Source: Castanea sativa (lineage: Eukaryota > Streptophyta > Magnoliopsida > Fagales > Fagaceae). Taken from it: a stretch of DNA of 64,000 bases. The notes under the pieces are model-generated. The model had not been told where the DNA came from and did not search any database. It saw only the letters and a list, made by a program, of their open reading frames with translations. How positions within the stretch are numbered: the stretch's first letter is position 1; each line of letters starts with the position of its first letter. The translations under genes and the position numbers were made by a program. Where the stretch lies: contig NC_134015.1 in NCBI RefSeq assembly GCF_040712315.1, positions 8,537,945-8,601,944 of the forward strand. Reading direction: 5' to 3'. Positions 1 through 9,965 of this stretch are shown here, one piece after another.

Positions 1-192
1 CGTTCATATATTAGAGAATTCAGAGGTTCTGAAGTGGTAGAAGATTTCTACAATAAGTTCATTTACGAGGATTATAGAGTTTATGGACAAAAGTTTTGTA
101 CTAGATCTGAAACTTCTCTTTATTATAATAGATTGTTTTTCGGGAAAGTTTCCCCCCAGGTTTTTTACTGTAAAACTAGTTTGTTTCATTGA
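1..192 (+). CDS. Possible 3' end of an ORF entering from the left edge
   Basis: Frame 1 is open from the first base to a TGA at 190-192, giving 63 codons with no start inside the window. The peptide is rich in Tyr, Phe, Arg and Glu and ends in a Ser-Leu-Phe-His tail. I do not recognise the family. An open frame of this length can arise by chance, so this may be the last exon of a gene or transposon lying to the left, or nothing. No flanking feature helps decide. Confidence 0.2.
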   Translation, partial: RSYIREFRGSEVVEDFYNKFIYEDYRVYGQKFCTRSETSLYYNRLFFGKVSPQVFYCKTSLFH

Positions 193-383
193 TTTTCTTG
201 AGTCATCATATTTTGTCTTATTTAATTTTTCGTTGTGCATGATTTTGGCATGATATTGATATTTGTTTGTTTTAACAAGTTTTATATATAATAAATCTAA
301 TTAACAACTTGAGTTTAAAACTTGTTAATTTTATTAACTGGGGTATAAATTTCTCAACATGCCACCGCCCATGAATTTCTCAT
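193..383. other. AT-rich spacer, nothing recognised
   Basis: Short AT-rich interval between the edge ORF and the RPW8-like relic. No coding signal or repeat boundary is visible. Confidence 0.5.
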
Positions 384-890
384 TTATTGCCTCTTCCACC
401 TGCAGCATGAAAAGGGCTCGAAAATTCCCTGTAATCTAGAAATCATATGCGCAATATCAAAGTCATTTCTTGAGAGCTGTCCATTACGATCCAATTTCAC
501 ATCCATTGCCCTTAACTCATCCTCAACCCGCTGAAGATTGAAAAACAAACGCTCCAGTGGCATTTTATCCAGCAGACTACGAAGAAGATCAATCAATTTC
601 CTCATCTTCTTGGAGTACTTGTTTTGTAGTAGTTCCATTGACCATCCTTCGAGCACTTGGCAACAAAATCCTCAGCTTCCTTTAACTTACCTTTAAACTT
701 CTCTAGCTCACGCTTCAGATGATAGTCTCGGCCTTGGACCAACTGATCAATCTCTTCAATCATTGATTTCACGGATCCAATCGCGTCTTTAAGTTGTGTG
801 AGGAAGGATTTGAAATTGAAAATTGTACCTACCATTTTACGCACACCATCATATACTTGACGGTGTAGATCCACAGTAATTGACAGTAAA
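384..890 (-). pseudogene. RPW8/CC-R domain (ADR1/NRG1-like helper NLR N-terminus), disrupted
   Basis: The minus strand reads as an RPW8-like coiled-coil domain. One frame carries FNFKSFLTQL, then a helical stretch ending in VAKCSK and WNYYK. After a single-base frameshift near 625 the next frame continues KYSKKMRKLIDLL and runs about 75 more residues. A Lys-Cys-Ser-Lys box followed by Trp-Asn-Tyr-Tyr-Lys and Lys-Tyr-Ser-Lys-Lys is typical of the RPW8 domain at the N-terminus of RNL helper immune receptors. No NB-ARC or LRR follows. The N-terminal side is interrupted by a hAT insertion starting at 891, and the reading frame resumes at about 3548-3680 on the far side. Read across one copy of the target duplication, the frame is continuous, giving an in-frame LLSLLSITVDLHRQ stretch. 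It is a pseudogene by frameshift, insertion and truncation. The family call is inferred from motif resemblance. Confidence 0.7.
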
Positions 891-1179
891 TAGGGATGGC
901 CATGGGTAGGGTATGGGTATACCCGATCCATACCCTACCCGAAAATTTTACCCATGGATACCCGAATATCAATATCCATTAGTATCCATACCCGAATCTT
1001 ACCCGAATTATTATCCATGGATATCCATACCCTACCCGAAACCTTTTTTTTTTTTTTTAATAATATCCATACCCGAAACTTACCCGAATCTTACCCGAAT
1101 TATTTTAACTTAAAAACTAACCAATAGCTTTATCTTAAAAAAGAAAAAACTAATCAATAAAAAATTATCAATCTTCCAG

Positions 1180-1288
1180 CGATCAATGTTGGGGTCATCG
1201 TCCCATGGCTTCGGCTTGTCGTGCTTCCCCTTGTGCTTCATCTTTGGCTGCTGTGAAATGTCGCCATTGTTCTCATGCTCCATCGCCC
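1180..1288 (-). pseudogene. KRR1: Captured KRR1 (SSU processome) N-terminal fragment
   Basis: The minus strand encodes KHKGKHDKPKPWDDDPNIDR followed by WKI. This is the hallmark N-terminal motif of plant KRR1, a KH-domain protein of the small-subunit processome that acts in nucleolar pre-18S rRNA processing. Only about 35 homologous codons remain; the KH domain is absent and the frame runs out into AT-rich DNA near 1160. It lies inside the hAT element, so it is an exon fragment carried by the transposon rather than a gene. Attribution rests on recalled family sequence. Confidence 0.75.
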
Positions 1289-1407
1289 AATTCATCTTTT
1301 CTTATCTGGACAACTATAATTTTGCATTTATAATGAAATTATATATAAAATTAACTGCAAGTTCCATCCACTAATTCTCTTGACAAAACCAATCAAGCCA
1401 CTTGAAG

Positions 1408-1410
<3 letters not shown>

Positions 1411-1466
<56 letters not shown>
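1411..1466. repeat. (AT)n microsatellite
   Basis: Uninterrupted AT/TA dinucleotide run of about 55 bp within the hAT element. It produces spurious Tyr-Ile repeat ORFs. Confidence 0.95.
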
Positions 1467-1469
<3 letters not shown>

Positions 1470-2149
1470 GAAGTGCTTCCAAATAAACATAAGCCTACAC
1501 TGCCCAAAAACAAGAGCAGACTTTATATTTACCCTTTCAACTGGGATTCAATAGTTATTGCAGAAACCATAGAAAGCTTACATAAGAAATTACATTGAGT
1601 AGCATCTAGCTAAAACGATGCAAACAAACCCCTCCAATACACAATCAAATCCAATAAAACTAAAACCAAGGAAGATATAGCTTAGATTAGGTCCATTTGA
1701 GCTGCTTTGTAAATTTTGCTTAGCTTCCAATAGTATGTTCACATGCTATAAAGGTCACTATTCTTATCATACCCACATGTAATGGAAAGTTTCTCTTTTT
1801 TTCCCCTTGGAGATGAATCAATGATCATATAAATTTAAAGAGGAAGAGAAAGTATGCTACAGATATCTGTAGCCTTGCCTCAACCATTGAAACTCAAAAA
1901 AGTATGATCTGAAACAATGATGCTAATTTAAGCCACACATGATTGGAATTAATATGGCTATATATACAAAGCATAAACATCCCATCTCACATGACCCTGG
2001 TTGAGATACTTGAGTACAATATCAGACAACTTAATTTTCTTCATTTGCCAAACAGAGAGCTTAGACATCTCTAAATTAAAAATCAGTTTTTTGAGTCTTG
2101 CATTGCAATTCAACCAAAAAATAGGTAGCAAATGTCATTTTATTAAAAT

Positions 2150-2402
2150 CTTAAAACCCCTTATCTCAACAAGCACATAAATTTATTTCATTGCTAGTAG
2201 AAAGTTCAGTGGTACAGGTGCAACCATCAGCACATTCAAAAAAGGCCTTGCCTGCTTTAGGCCCTTCAATATAGGAGATGACACAACTCTTCACCACACT
2301 TGCAGAATGCATCTCCACTAAAGTTCTCCAGCTTTTGATTCACGTTCGAGTCCCCATCTACTGTCCCATCTCTGCTATCAAGAAATAAAGCATCAGAATT
2401 CA
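2150..2402 (-). pseudogene. Captured Cys-rich coding fragment, family not recognised
   Basis: The minus strand reads through SGDAFCKCGEE, then after a one-base shift continues SCVISYIEGPKAGKAFFECA and DGCTCTTE. The spacing of CxC, GPxxGKxFFxC and CxC looks like a small zinc- or metal-binding module, and codon use is unlike the AT-rich surroundings. It ends in stops near 2160. I cannot name the donor gene. Its position inside the hAT element suggests another transduplicated exon. Confidence 0.45.
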
Positions 2403-3029
2403 TCTTGTGTAGGATTCACCTATATGCATATCTTGATCCAATTATTATGTATTTGCCTGCTTCTTTACTGCAAAAGTCACTGCTTTCCTCTGCAATTCAG
2501 GCTATATTTGTTTCACCTGAAACGTTTTCTGCATTTTGTTTTTGGTGTTAAAGCAAAAACGCAAATAAAAACAAAAACCTGGTAGCAAAAAAAGGTGCTG
2601 CGTTCCTTTACAGTGCATGTCTAAATCCAAAATTTGAAATCCAAGACTCATTGACTCATGACTCAATTTAAAAACTGTTTTAACCTTAAGATATATTGTA
2701 AGCTTTAGAAGCATAAAGGCCAAACCAGAGTACCGCTAAAGTCTTCGACTCTAAACATTAACAGTATGTAAAACCCCAACAGTAACAACAATAATAATAA
2801 TAATACTAAAAAACACAAGAATTCAACACAACAGACTTAAAATCCTACACTTATTTCCCACCCACATCTTCAATTTTATTTTCCTCCTGTTTTCTCAGCA
2901 ACCATACACAAAAAAAAAAACGTATAATTGTTCATTAAATACTCCTAAAATCTAACAAAGACCCAGAAAAATATTTGTGCAAAATAATAAATAAAAGGAA
3001 GAAATTGGGCTTGCCTGAAATACGGTTCA

Positions 3030-3097
3030 ACAACGACTTGCTGAACTGATTTTGGTCGCCGATTTCAGCTCCGAGAAGCTGAACACTCGCAGATCAA
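3030..3097 (-). pseudogene. Captured receptor-like cytoplasmic kinase exon fragment
   Basis: Directly abutting the GT34 fragment, the minus strand reads LRVFSFSELKSATK. This resembles the Phe-x-x-x-Glu-Leu-x-x-Ala-Thr segment just upstream of the kinase domain in plant RLCK/PBS1-like kinases. Only about 20 codons match before stops. The short length keeps this tentative. Confidence 0.4.
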
Positions 3098-3240
3098 TGC
3101 CCATGCAAATAATACGAATTCTCCAGAAACACCTTGTCCATCCACCGATCCTTCTTTGAAAGCAACAAGTAAATCAATGCGGACTGATCATCGGCCTCCC
3201 CTTCAAATTTGCCGTCAAAATCTTGTTGGCTCAGAAACTG
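3098..3240 (-). pseudogene. Captured GT34 (xyloglucan xylosyltransferase-like) fragment
   Basis: The minus strand encodes EADDQSALIYLLL, then KVFLENSYYLHG. This matches the conserved acidic DDQSA segment and YYLHGYW region of plant GT34 glycosyltransferases (XXT / galactomannan galactosyltransferase family, Golgi type II membrane enzymes). The fragment is about 45 codons and stops just where the conserved Tyr-Trp should follow. It is carried inside the hAT element and is not functional. Confidence 0.65.
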
Positions 3241-3547
3241 AACACGGGCTCAGGGACTCGTTGGCTCAGAACAGAGAGAGAGAGAGAGAGTGACGGTGAG
3301 GAGAAGAGAGGCAGAGAAAGTGTTTGAGTGTGAGTGAGACTGTTAGAGAGGTTTAGGGTTTTTTTTTTTTTTTTAAATACGGGTCGGGTATGGATAATAT
3401 CCATACCCTACCCGAATAATTCGGGTAATATCCATACCCTACCCGATGAAGCTCTACCCATTAAGGACCGGGTATTACCCGAAATATTTGAATCGGGTAG
3501 GGTTGGATATCCATTACCCAATGGGTATGGCCATCCCTAACAGTAAA

Positions 3548-3680
3548 GACAAAAGATCCATTAGCAAGTTTTTTTTGCAACAAAACCACAAAGATCCACA
3601 AGAGCACTGGTGAGTGGTAAGTGCATGAGGCATGTCCAAAGGGCAGTGGCAGCGTTCAGGGATATGGTTAAAGGTGTTGT
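3548..3680 (-). pseudogene. N-terminal remainder of the split RPW8-like pseudogene
   Basis: After one copy of the 8-bp target duplication is removed, this minus-strand sequence joins in frame to the RPW8-like domain at 890. The encoded helix is leucine-rich (KNLLMDLLSLLS). No clear start codon is found; upstream sequence degenerates into poly-T tracts after 3695. Confidence 0.5.
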
Positions 3681-3689
3681 TGCTAGATT

Positions 3690-3860
3690 GAGGTTGGATT
3701 TTTTTTTTTTTTTTTTTTAAATAGAAAGAAACACTTTATAATTTTTTTTTTTTTTTTATAGAACGAAACACTTGGTTGGATTTTTTTTTTTTTTTTTTAA
3801 ATAGAAAGAAACACTTTATAATTTTATTTTATTTTTTTTATAGAACGAAACACTTAGTCA
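3690..3860. repeat. Tandem duplication of a poly-T plus AAAGAAACACTT unit
   Basis: Two copies of a roughly 80-bp block: a poly-T run, then an AAATAGAAAGAAACACTTTA motif, another poly-T run and TATAGAACGAAACACTT. The second copy starts near 3775. Confidence 0.8.
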
Positions 3861-3861
3861 A

Positions 3862-4010
3862 GCTATCTGTCGAGACCTCGATAGATACTATCTGTCGAGA
3901 CCTCGATAGATACTATCTGTCGAGAAGCTGTCGAGGACCTTGATAAATACTATCTGTCAAGAACCTCGATAGATACTATCTGTTGAGCAACTGTCGAGGT
4001 TTAACGAATT
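3862..4010. repeat. Tandem array of a 27-bp TATCTGTCGAGACCTCGATA unit
   Basis: About five decayed copies of a unit containing CTATCTGTCGAG followed by CCTCGATAGATA, itself partly palindromic (CTCGA/TCGAG). It resembles subrepeats found in plant LTRs. No LTR ends could be fixed. Confidence 0.75.
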
Positions 4011-4442
4011 AACATTTCTTCACTTGTTTTTTGGATAGATTTGCATGGCTTCAATACTAGACTTAAATAACATGTTTCTTGAAGCCTTAAACCATTTTAA
4101 ATTTACCCAATTACAAGTAAAGTGTATTTTGTTAAAGGATTAGTCAATTCTAATTAACATATGTTCATAACAAATTCCACATATATCCTAACATAAATAA
4201 GTGAAGTAAATTGGGTCATTTCTGTCTTATAGTCTGATTTCTTAAGTTGGGCCATAATCAAACAAACAGCATCAAGCCGCTAAGATTAACTGCACCTTTG
4301 TGTAGATCAGTTCTTACTACACCCTATAGGTATGGTGCAAAAAATCTCTCCAAAACCGACCGCACCGAACTGTGTACACCCCTCATGTGTGTAATAAACA
4401 CAAAACCACAAAGCTAGTCTCTACAATAGCTAGCTACACCTT

Positions 4443-5064
4443 ATGGCTAACCCTTACAGGCCTTTAGAAGTTGTGATTGAGTCTGCCCTGGGGTTGGAAA
4501 ATGTAAATCATTTCACAAGAATGAAACCTTAAGCGGTGGTTTACATGTGGGACATAAAAAATAACCTCCGTTCTTCCAAGGAAATAACCTCCGTCGGACG
4601 CGGGTGCGGCGGGCCGCCACACCCGTGCTTCATAGTTCAAACCCCACATGGAACTCTAAGGTTAAGTTCAACATTGACATAGCCATGGCCCAAGAGAACC
4701 CCTTTGCGCTGGTTGTTAAACTCAGGTCGTGCTGGAGAACTCATGGCGCAAGGGACAAAGATATCGGTGAAGTCCGTGTGCTCATCAAAGAACTACTGGA
4801 AGGTGCTGCAGGAAATGAAAGACGTATGAGTAGAGTGTTGACACTTTTTCAGATGGGAGTAGTGGAACGGAGCAAGGGCAAGGAGAACTAACATTTTCTT
4901 ATAAGTTCAAGGAACCAACTGCTGATAATCCTACACTGCTGAATATTGCGAAGAAGAAGAGAATAAAACAGGTTATCAAAAAAGTGACAAAATTATTGGG
5001 CACGGTAGCGCTGAGTGGGCTGATTTCGGGACTGACAGGTGGGTTTGTCGATGGAGCATTGTAG
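4443..5064 (+). pseudogene. C2-domain (SRC2-like) pseudogene
   Basis: Close paralogue of the intact C2 gene at 31052-31639, alignable from the upstream flank (about 4370) to the 3' flank (about 5400). The start ATG is kept at 4443. The copy is broken by an in-frame TAA where the intact gene has a Pro-Tyr-Ala codon run (about 4531), by replacement of about 24 bp with about 51 bp of GC-rich palindromic sequence (about 4588-4636), and by a one-base deletion in the GTATGAGTAGAAGTG region (about 4832). The homologous stop has changed, so the frame would end at TAG 5062-5064. No function is expected. Confidence 0.9.
4588..4636. other. GC-rich palindromic insertion in the C2 pseudogene
   Basis: A short block reading CGGGTGCGGCGGGCCGCCAC and then ACCCGTG replaces the ordinary codons of the intact paralogue. 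It is strongly self-complementary around GGCGGGCCGCC and far more GC-rich than its surroundings. Its origin is unknown. Confidence 0.6.
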
Positions 5065-5607
5065 TCAACGCAAACCCACCTCAAAATCTATGTGGGGCAG
5101 TGGATTATCCATTCTCGTGGTTTCTGTTGCTTAATGTCTTCTGACGTTCTGTGTGACTCCCTAGCTATTTGGTCTTAATTTCCTAGAATGTCAAGCTGTT
5201 TATGGTGTTGTTATGTATCTTAATGTTCTATTACGTGTATGAGTAATTCTTTGTTTCCTTTTGGGGAAGAGTTTAGTCTTTCAATTTCTCACTATTTACT
5301 CATTCTATTAAGGTACCTTTGTACGTAGTTTCATTCAGTTTAGTTGCACCGATAATCTCTAAACTTAACTTCTAATATTTTGCTCAGTTTGTGTTCTTTA
5401 GTTTCGGGCTCAATTCTTTTGGATTTGGAACCATATTCCCTTCTCTTTCATGTGCATGCAAGTATGCAACTTCCTCAAGAATTATTAGATACATTGTTTT
5501 AAATGGAAGTGCTTTTTATCATTTCGCTATGAATTTTGGCCCATTTTCAGCATAGAATTGCTTATTTTATGAAACTTATTCACACAGTTTTCATTATAAG
5601 ATATAAC

Positions 5608-5724
5608 TTTAATCATTAAGTTCTTTTTTCAAAAAAAAAATTTCCTTTTAGAATTCTGGAAAGAGTTGTCTTGTAGAATTCTTACAACCATTAAGTTCCG
5701 TATTAAGCTTAGAGACAGAGATTT

Positions 5725-5791
<67 letters not shown>

Positions 5792-6040
5792 CAGAGAGAC
5801 AGAGAGACAGAGAGAGAGAGAGACCATTTGTGGAATTTAGCTATAGAAAGGTGGAATGGGGAAAGATAGAAGGGAATTCGTTAGGTCAGAAGCAATGTTT
5901 CCCTCTCATTAGAGGAGGTAGGCTCACACGTGGTCCATCTTGAAACTCATCTCTCATGTGATAGAGGATCATGTGTAAGGCCCACTTCTCATGTGAGAGA
6001 GAAGAAATATTTCTTTCAAAGTACTTCATAAATTTTCAAG
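5608..6040 (+). repeat. Segment paralogous to 8150-9460 (lacks the MITE)
   Basis: Shares ACTTTAATCATTAAGTTCTT, TTTTAGAATTCTGGAAA, TGGAATTTAGCTAT, a CTCATCTCTCATGTG block and AAATTTTCAAGAT with the 8150-9460 segment in the same order. The 8150 copy carries a Harbinger MITE exactly at the shared TAA; this copy is the empty site. Confidence 0.7.
5730..5822. repeat. (TA)n-(GA)n compound microsatellite
   Basis: About 50 bp of TA repeats runs directly into a GA/GACA-rich tract. Confidence 0.95.
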
Positions 6041-7196
6041 ATAAAAACTGAAGAATGAGTGGCAAACATGCGTTATTAATTGATTAGCTTTTTTTTTTTT
6101 TTTTAATACTTTTTTTCGTTCTTTATTTTGATTGATTTTTAAAGAGCCTCGAAAGGGGTAAGGCTAGAAGTAGAGTATTATTATGTTGCTATGATTCAGT
6201 AAAACGAAAGACTCTTTTGGTTATGTGTATAAATTATGAGAAAACATTTCGTCCGATCTTGGCGTAAATCCCACACTTTACACCCACTAATAATAACAAG
6301 CCACGTCAGCATTTCACTGAACAATGAAATAAATCTGTCACACACAATCACTCTTCGTAAAACCCAATTTCACAAAACTCCAAAAGCCCAGCTTCCACAC
6401 ATAACTGAGAACCAATTCCTTCAACCTCTAACCACAAGAGACACCACCAGAATGTAGAAAAACATACAGAGAAAACTTTGTAAGATTGGTTTGGTGGTTT
6501 CTTTTTGTAAGATTTGTTGGTGTGGATTTGATTTATTGTCGAGATGGATGATTCAAGAGAAACCCATGTTTAATCACTCATTTTTCTTCATAATTATTTG
6601 TTGTTTTGCCTATATGCCGACTTAAGAGAGTAAAAGAGGGGTGTGCGAAGTGGAAGATGTGAAAGGAAAAAGAGAAATTTAGGATCTTTAGATCTGTTGA
6701 GTTTTAGTTGTCTTCAGAAGGAAATTTTTGGGTCTCATCCATTGGATCTGTGGGTCACTGTTGCTGGAATAAGGGGAGGAAAGCGGAGTAATGACAGTTA
6801 TTGGTGGTCCATACGGTTGAAGGAATTTTTTTTGGGTCTCCTCTCAATCAGGCACCTACGAAGTTGTATCAGTTTCATTGTTTGGTCTGTGGGTCACCGT
6901 TGCCAAAATAAGGGGGAAATCGAAGCAGCAGTGCGGTGGCCATTATTGGTGGTCTGTGGAAGGGAGTATGGATGAGGTGTTAATAGCAGGATTTAAATGA
7001 GTAGTCAATAGGTGTGGCCAGTTGTATTAACGTTTTAGTAAAATGCTGTTGTGGAGCTCTTTTATTGGAGGGCGTAAACCTCATGCTTTATTTTTTAAAA
7101 AAGTTAAAAGCTAAATTATTTGTAAAAAAGATGAAACAAAAAAAGTAAAAGGTTGAATTTTTTTCCAACAATTCCCAAAGGCACGCTCAATACGGC
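6041..7196. other. Intergenic stretch, no gene recognised
   Basis: The interval contains poly-T tracts and one 110-codon ORF (6643-6975) with no recognisable domain. Similar TGGTGG / GGTCTG(C)GGTCACTGTTG phrases occur twice (about 6745 and 6890), suggesting a local degenerate duplication. No transposon ends were found. Confidence 0.4.
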
Positions 7197-7204
7197 ATGG
7201 CATT

Positions 7205-7947
7205 CAGGGCGGCTCTACGTACAATTCAGGTGGTTATAAGGCCATCTGACTAAAAAAAAAAAAAAAAAAAGACAATTTTTAATTATAAATTTAAAAAATT
7301 TATGATTTTTTTATCTTTAAAAAAACTTTGTGACCACTCGAAATTTTTTTTAGGCCAAATATAATTAAATTTTGGACAAAATTTAGCAACAAGCATGGTT
7401 GTAAATTGAGATTATAACTCTATTCAATATATTTTTTTATTGAATGTGAATTTTAATAAATCTACCATTTAATTACATTTTCTTCTTAAATCCTTCATAT
7501 ACTTGCACCATTTCAAGAAGATAAAAGATCAATAGCTACGTTATCAATCAATATTTAAATTTCAAGTTTTTGTAGTCTAAAATTATACATAAAAAATAAT
7601 TTTATGGATTGAATGGCAAATAACATATGATTAGTATGAAATTTTAACGTGTTCTAAAAATATAGAAAACATGCAATTTATTGATTAGATTTTCAAAATA
7701 TGTAACAATATTAATTAATTTAGCGAGAGTGACTACAACAAAGTTTGTAACCAATTTTTATTCTTAAACTTTAATCCCCTTGACAATATATTAAGCCCTT
7801 ACAAATAAAAATAAAAGTCCAAGAAAAATTTTATTTAATTAAACTTTTGAAGAGATGTAACTTGTAACATTAATAATGAGACTATCATGTAACGATTTCA
7901 AAATACAAAAATTTGTAGAAAAAAATTGTAAGATTTTATGTATTTGC

Positions 7948-7990
<43 letters not shown>

Positions 7991-8080
7991 GTCAATGTAT
8001 GAAATTCTATTTTTATTAGATTTTGTATAATTTAAGTTTCTTAAGGACCACCCTCAAAAAAATTATTGGAACTGCTACTG
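7205..8080. mobile_element. Non-autonomous hAT element, 876 bp
   Basis: Flanked by the perfect 8-bp duplication ATGGCATT (7197-7204 and 8081-8088). Ends are CAGGGCGGCTC on the left and the complement of CAGTAGCAGTTCC on the right, imperfect hAT-type TIRs. The interior is AT-rich with no transposase and contains a (TG)n run at 7951-7987. Its middle (about 7370-7755) is related to the Mutator-type MITE at 51844-52381. Confidence 0.8.
7951..7987. repeat. (TG)n microsatellite
   Basis: About 18 uninterrupted TG dinucleotides. Confidence 0.95.
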
Positions 8081-8149
8081 ATGGCATTTCAGGTTGTTTT
8101 TGGGTTCTCTTAATTGAATATTTAATATTTTTTTAGGAAAATAATTGAA

Positions 8150-8415
8150 TACTTTAATCATTAAGGGTCCGTCCATTTGGGTGGAAAATAGGGAGGATGA
8201 AAAATAGAGGAAAGAAAATAGGGTGGAAAATACTGTTTTCCATTGTTCGTTTGGGGAAGGAAAATAAGAAGGCGAGAAAACTGGGGAGAAAGTTTTCTCT
8301 CTGGGCCCACATTATTTTTTTCCTTCTAAATCGGAAGGAAAATCTAGAGAGAAAAGTGTTATAGTAGCACTTTTACAAAAATAACCTCTTCTCACCTAAT
8401 TTTTTTTTCAACGTT

Positions 8416-8457
<42 letters not shown>

Positions 8458-9460
8458 AATCGTGACCTGAAAATGTTCTCGTCTTTTTTTTTTAAACGTT
8501 ACCTGAACTTCAACGTTCTTTTTTTTTTTTTTTTTTCACGTTACCTGAACGTTCTCTTCTCTCTCTTTTTTTTTTTTTTTTTCCAACGTGACCTGAACGT
8601 TCTTTTTTTTTTTCAACGTGACCTAATCTAATTTTTACATTATAATAATAAAAATAATAATATAAATTTATATATAGGATGTGATAAATTTTATATTATG
8701 TAATGAGTACAAATAAATCTATTTCTTACATATTATGTAACAAGGGTATAATAGTCAATTTATATAAATTACATTTTCCATTCTTTCATTTTGCTCTCCA
8801 ACCGAACAAAAGAGTTTTCCACCCTCCCACTTTTCCACCCCTCCAACCGAACACACAAGAGGGAAAACTAAATATTTTCCATCCTCCCACTTTTCCATCA
8901 TCTCATAATTTTCCATCCTCCCATTTTTTCACTCCTCCAACAAAATGGACCCTAAGTTCTTCTTACAACTCTTTTCTTTTCTTTTAGAATTTTGGAAACA
9001 GTTATCTTGTAATTTAGTTAGGTTCTAGAATACCTCATAGGGTAGGTACATATTTTGGGGGAAGCGAGAGACATGATTTTTTTTGTCTATGGACCATAAG
9101 CTTTTGTCTTCTCTGGCTGTGCAAATGTGCATTGCATAGACTAATGGCGTGGTTGTTAGCTTATTCAGCTTTAATTAGGAAGAGCGCTCCCCATCCTCAC
9201 ATGAGGAGTGTGCCCTCTTAGAGTATTTAATAAATTTCAGTTTCCAGTTTAAAGACTAGGATTTGGAAAAGAAAATAGATCATTGTTGGAATTTAGCTAT
9301 CAATGCTTGTGAAAAAGGTACGAAAAGCTGAAGTAGAGAAAAATATATAGCAAGGAAGTTATTGGAAGCATTGCTCCACGTGCGCATGGGGCTCATCTCT
9401 CATGTGGGAGGAATATTGCTCCCGAATATCCAATAAATTTTCAAGATGAAAAGTGAAAAG
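8150..9460 (+). repeat. Segment paralogous to 5608-6040, carrying a MITE insertion
   Basis: Same ordered landmarks as 5608-6040. The MITE at 8165-8952 interrupts TTAATCATTAAGTTCTT. The downstream part repeats the TGGAATTTAGCTAT and CTCATCTCTCATGTGGGAG blocks. Confidence 0.65.
8165..8952. mobile_element. PIF/Harbinger (Tourist-like) MITE, 788 bp
   Basis: Ends GGGTCCGTCCATTTGGGTGG and the complement of GGGTCCATTTTGTTGGAG, flanked by the 3-bp duplication TAA (8162-8164, 8953-8955). A 3-bp TAA/TTA duplication plus GG-starting TIRs is the Harbinger signature. TIR-like GGTGGAAAA/TTTTCCACC motifs recur inside both arms. It contains a (CT)n tract near 8420-8450 and no transposase. It belongs to the same family as the element at 49499-50307. 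Confidence 0.88.
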
Positions 9461-9559
9461 AGTCAAAGAGAGTGGGTGAAAATGTCCAAATACTACCATT
9501 CTGCAAAATTTGTAGCAATTTAGCACTGTTCCAGAATTACTTAGCAATGTACCACTTTT

Positions 9560-9965
9560 TAGGTACTCAAGTTCACTAAACTCGAGTTCTAAATGGTACT
9601 CGAGTTTAGTGAACTCGAGTTCCTAGTTTCTATTCCACCGTGGCGCTGCTGAGTTGGCATTTGGGCATTAAAAAATGCCACCTAATACTCAAGTGTAAGA
9701 AGCTCGAGTACTGTGTTTGTGTGTACCCGAGTTTCTATAACTCGAGTATGGCTCAAGTATAATAAGCAAAATAAGTAAAATCATCTAGATTCATACTCGA
9801 GTTTCATGGACTCGAGTATTGTGTTAGCAATACTCAAGTCCTCTAAATTCAAGAATGGCTTGGTTATAATAAGCAAAATAAGTGAAATCATCCAAATTCA
9901 TACTCGAGTTTCATGGACTTGAGTACTGTGTAGCAGTACCCAAGTCCTTTAAACTCGAGTTTTGT
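9560..9965. repeat. CTCGAG-rich repeat block with a 107-bp tandem duplication
   Basis: More than ten copies of (A)CTCGAGT, each itself palindromic. Within it, 9747-9853 and 9854-9960 are two diverged tandem copies of a unit containing ATAATAAGCAAAATAAGT and CATACTCGAGTTTCATGGAC. It lies about 1.7 kb beyond the 3' end of the MuDR pseudogene and may be its terminal region, but no matching opposite end was found. Confidence 0.75.

Larger units (their letters stand above)
891..3539. mobile_element. hAT element with captured gene fragments (Pack-hAT-like)
   Basis: Perfect 13-bp terminal inverted repeats are seen: TAGGGATGGCCAT at 891-903 and its complement at 3527-3539. They are flanked by the identical 8-bp duplication ACAGTAAA at 883-890 and 3540-3547. 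TIR sequence and 8-bp duplication are diagnostic of the hAT superfamily. The subterminal 150-200 bp at each end are packed with alternating orientations of a GGGTA/ACCCGAA motif, the kind of array hAT transposases bind. No hAT transposase is encoded, so the element is non-autonomous. Its interior holds at least three stretches resembling host coding exons, all on the minus strand (listed separately). It sits inside the RPW8-like pseudogene. Confidence 0.93.

Noticed and set aside
1380..1598. ORF with a Tyr-Ile repeat stretch
   Set aside because: It is a translation of an (AT)n microsatellite; the same applies to ORFs at 5666-5869 and near 58571-58774.
6643..6975. 110-codon ORF
   Set aside because: No domain, no paralogue in the window and no conserved context; kept only as part of an intergenic note.
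9560..9965. Possible CRISPR-like array of CTCGAG repeats
   Set aside because: Repeat units are short, irregular and palindromic, spacing is uneven, and the genomic context is clearly plant nuclear DNA.
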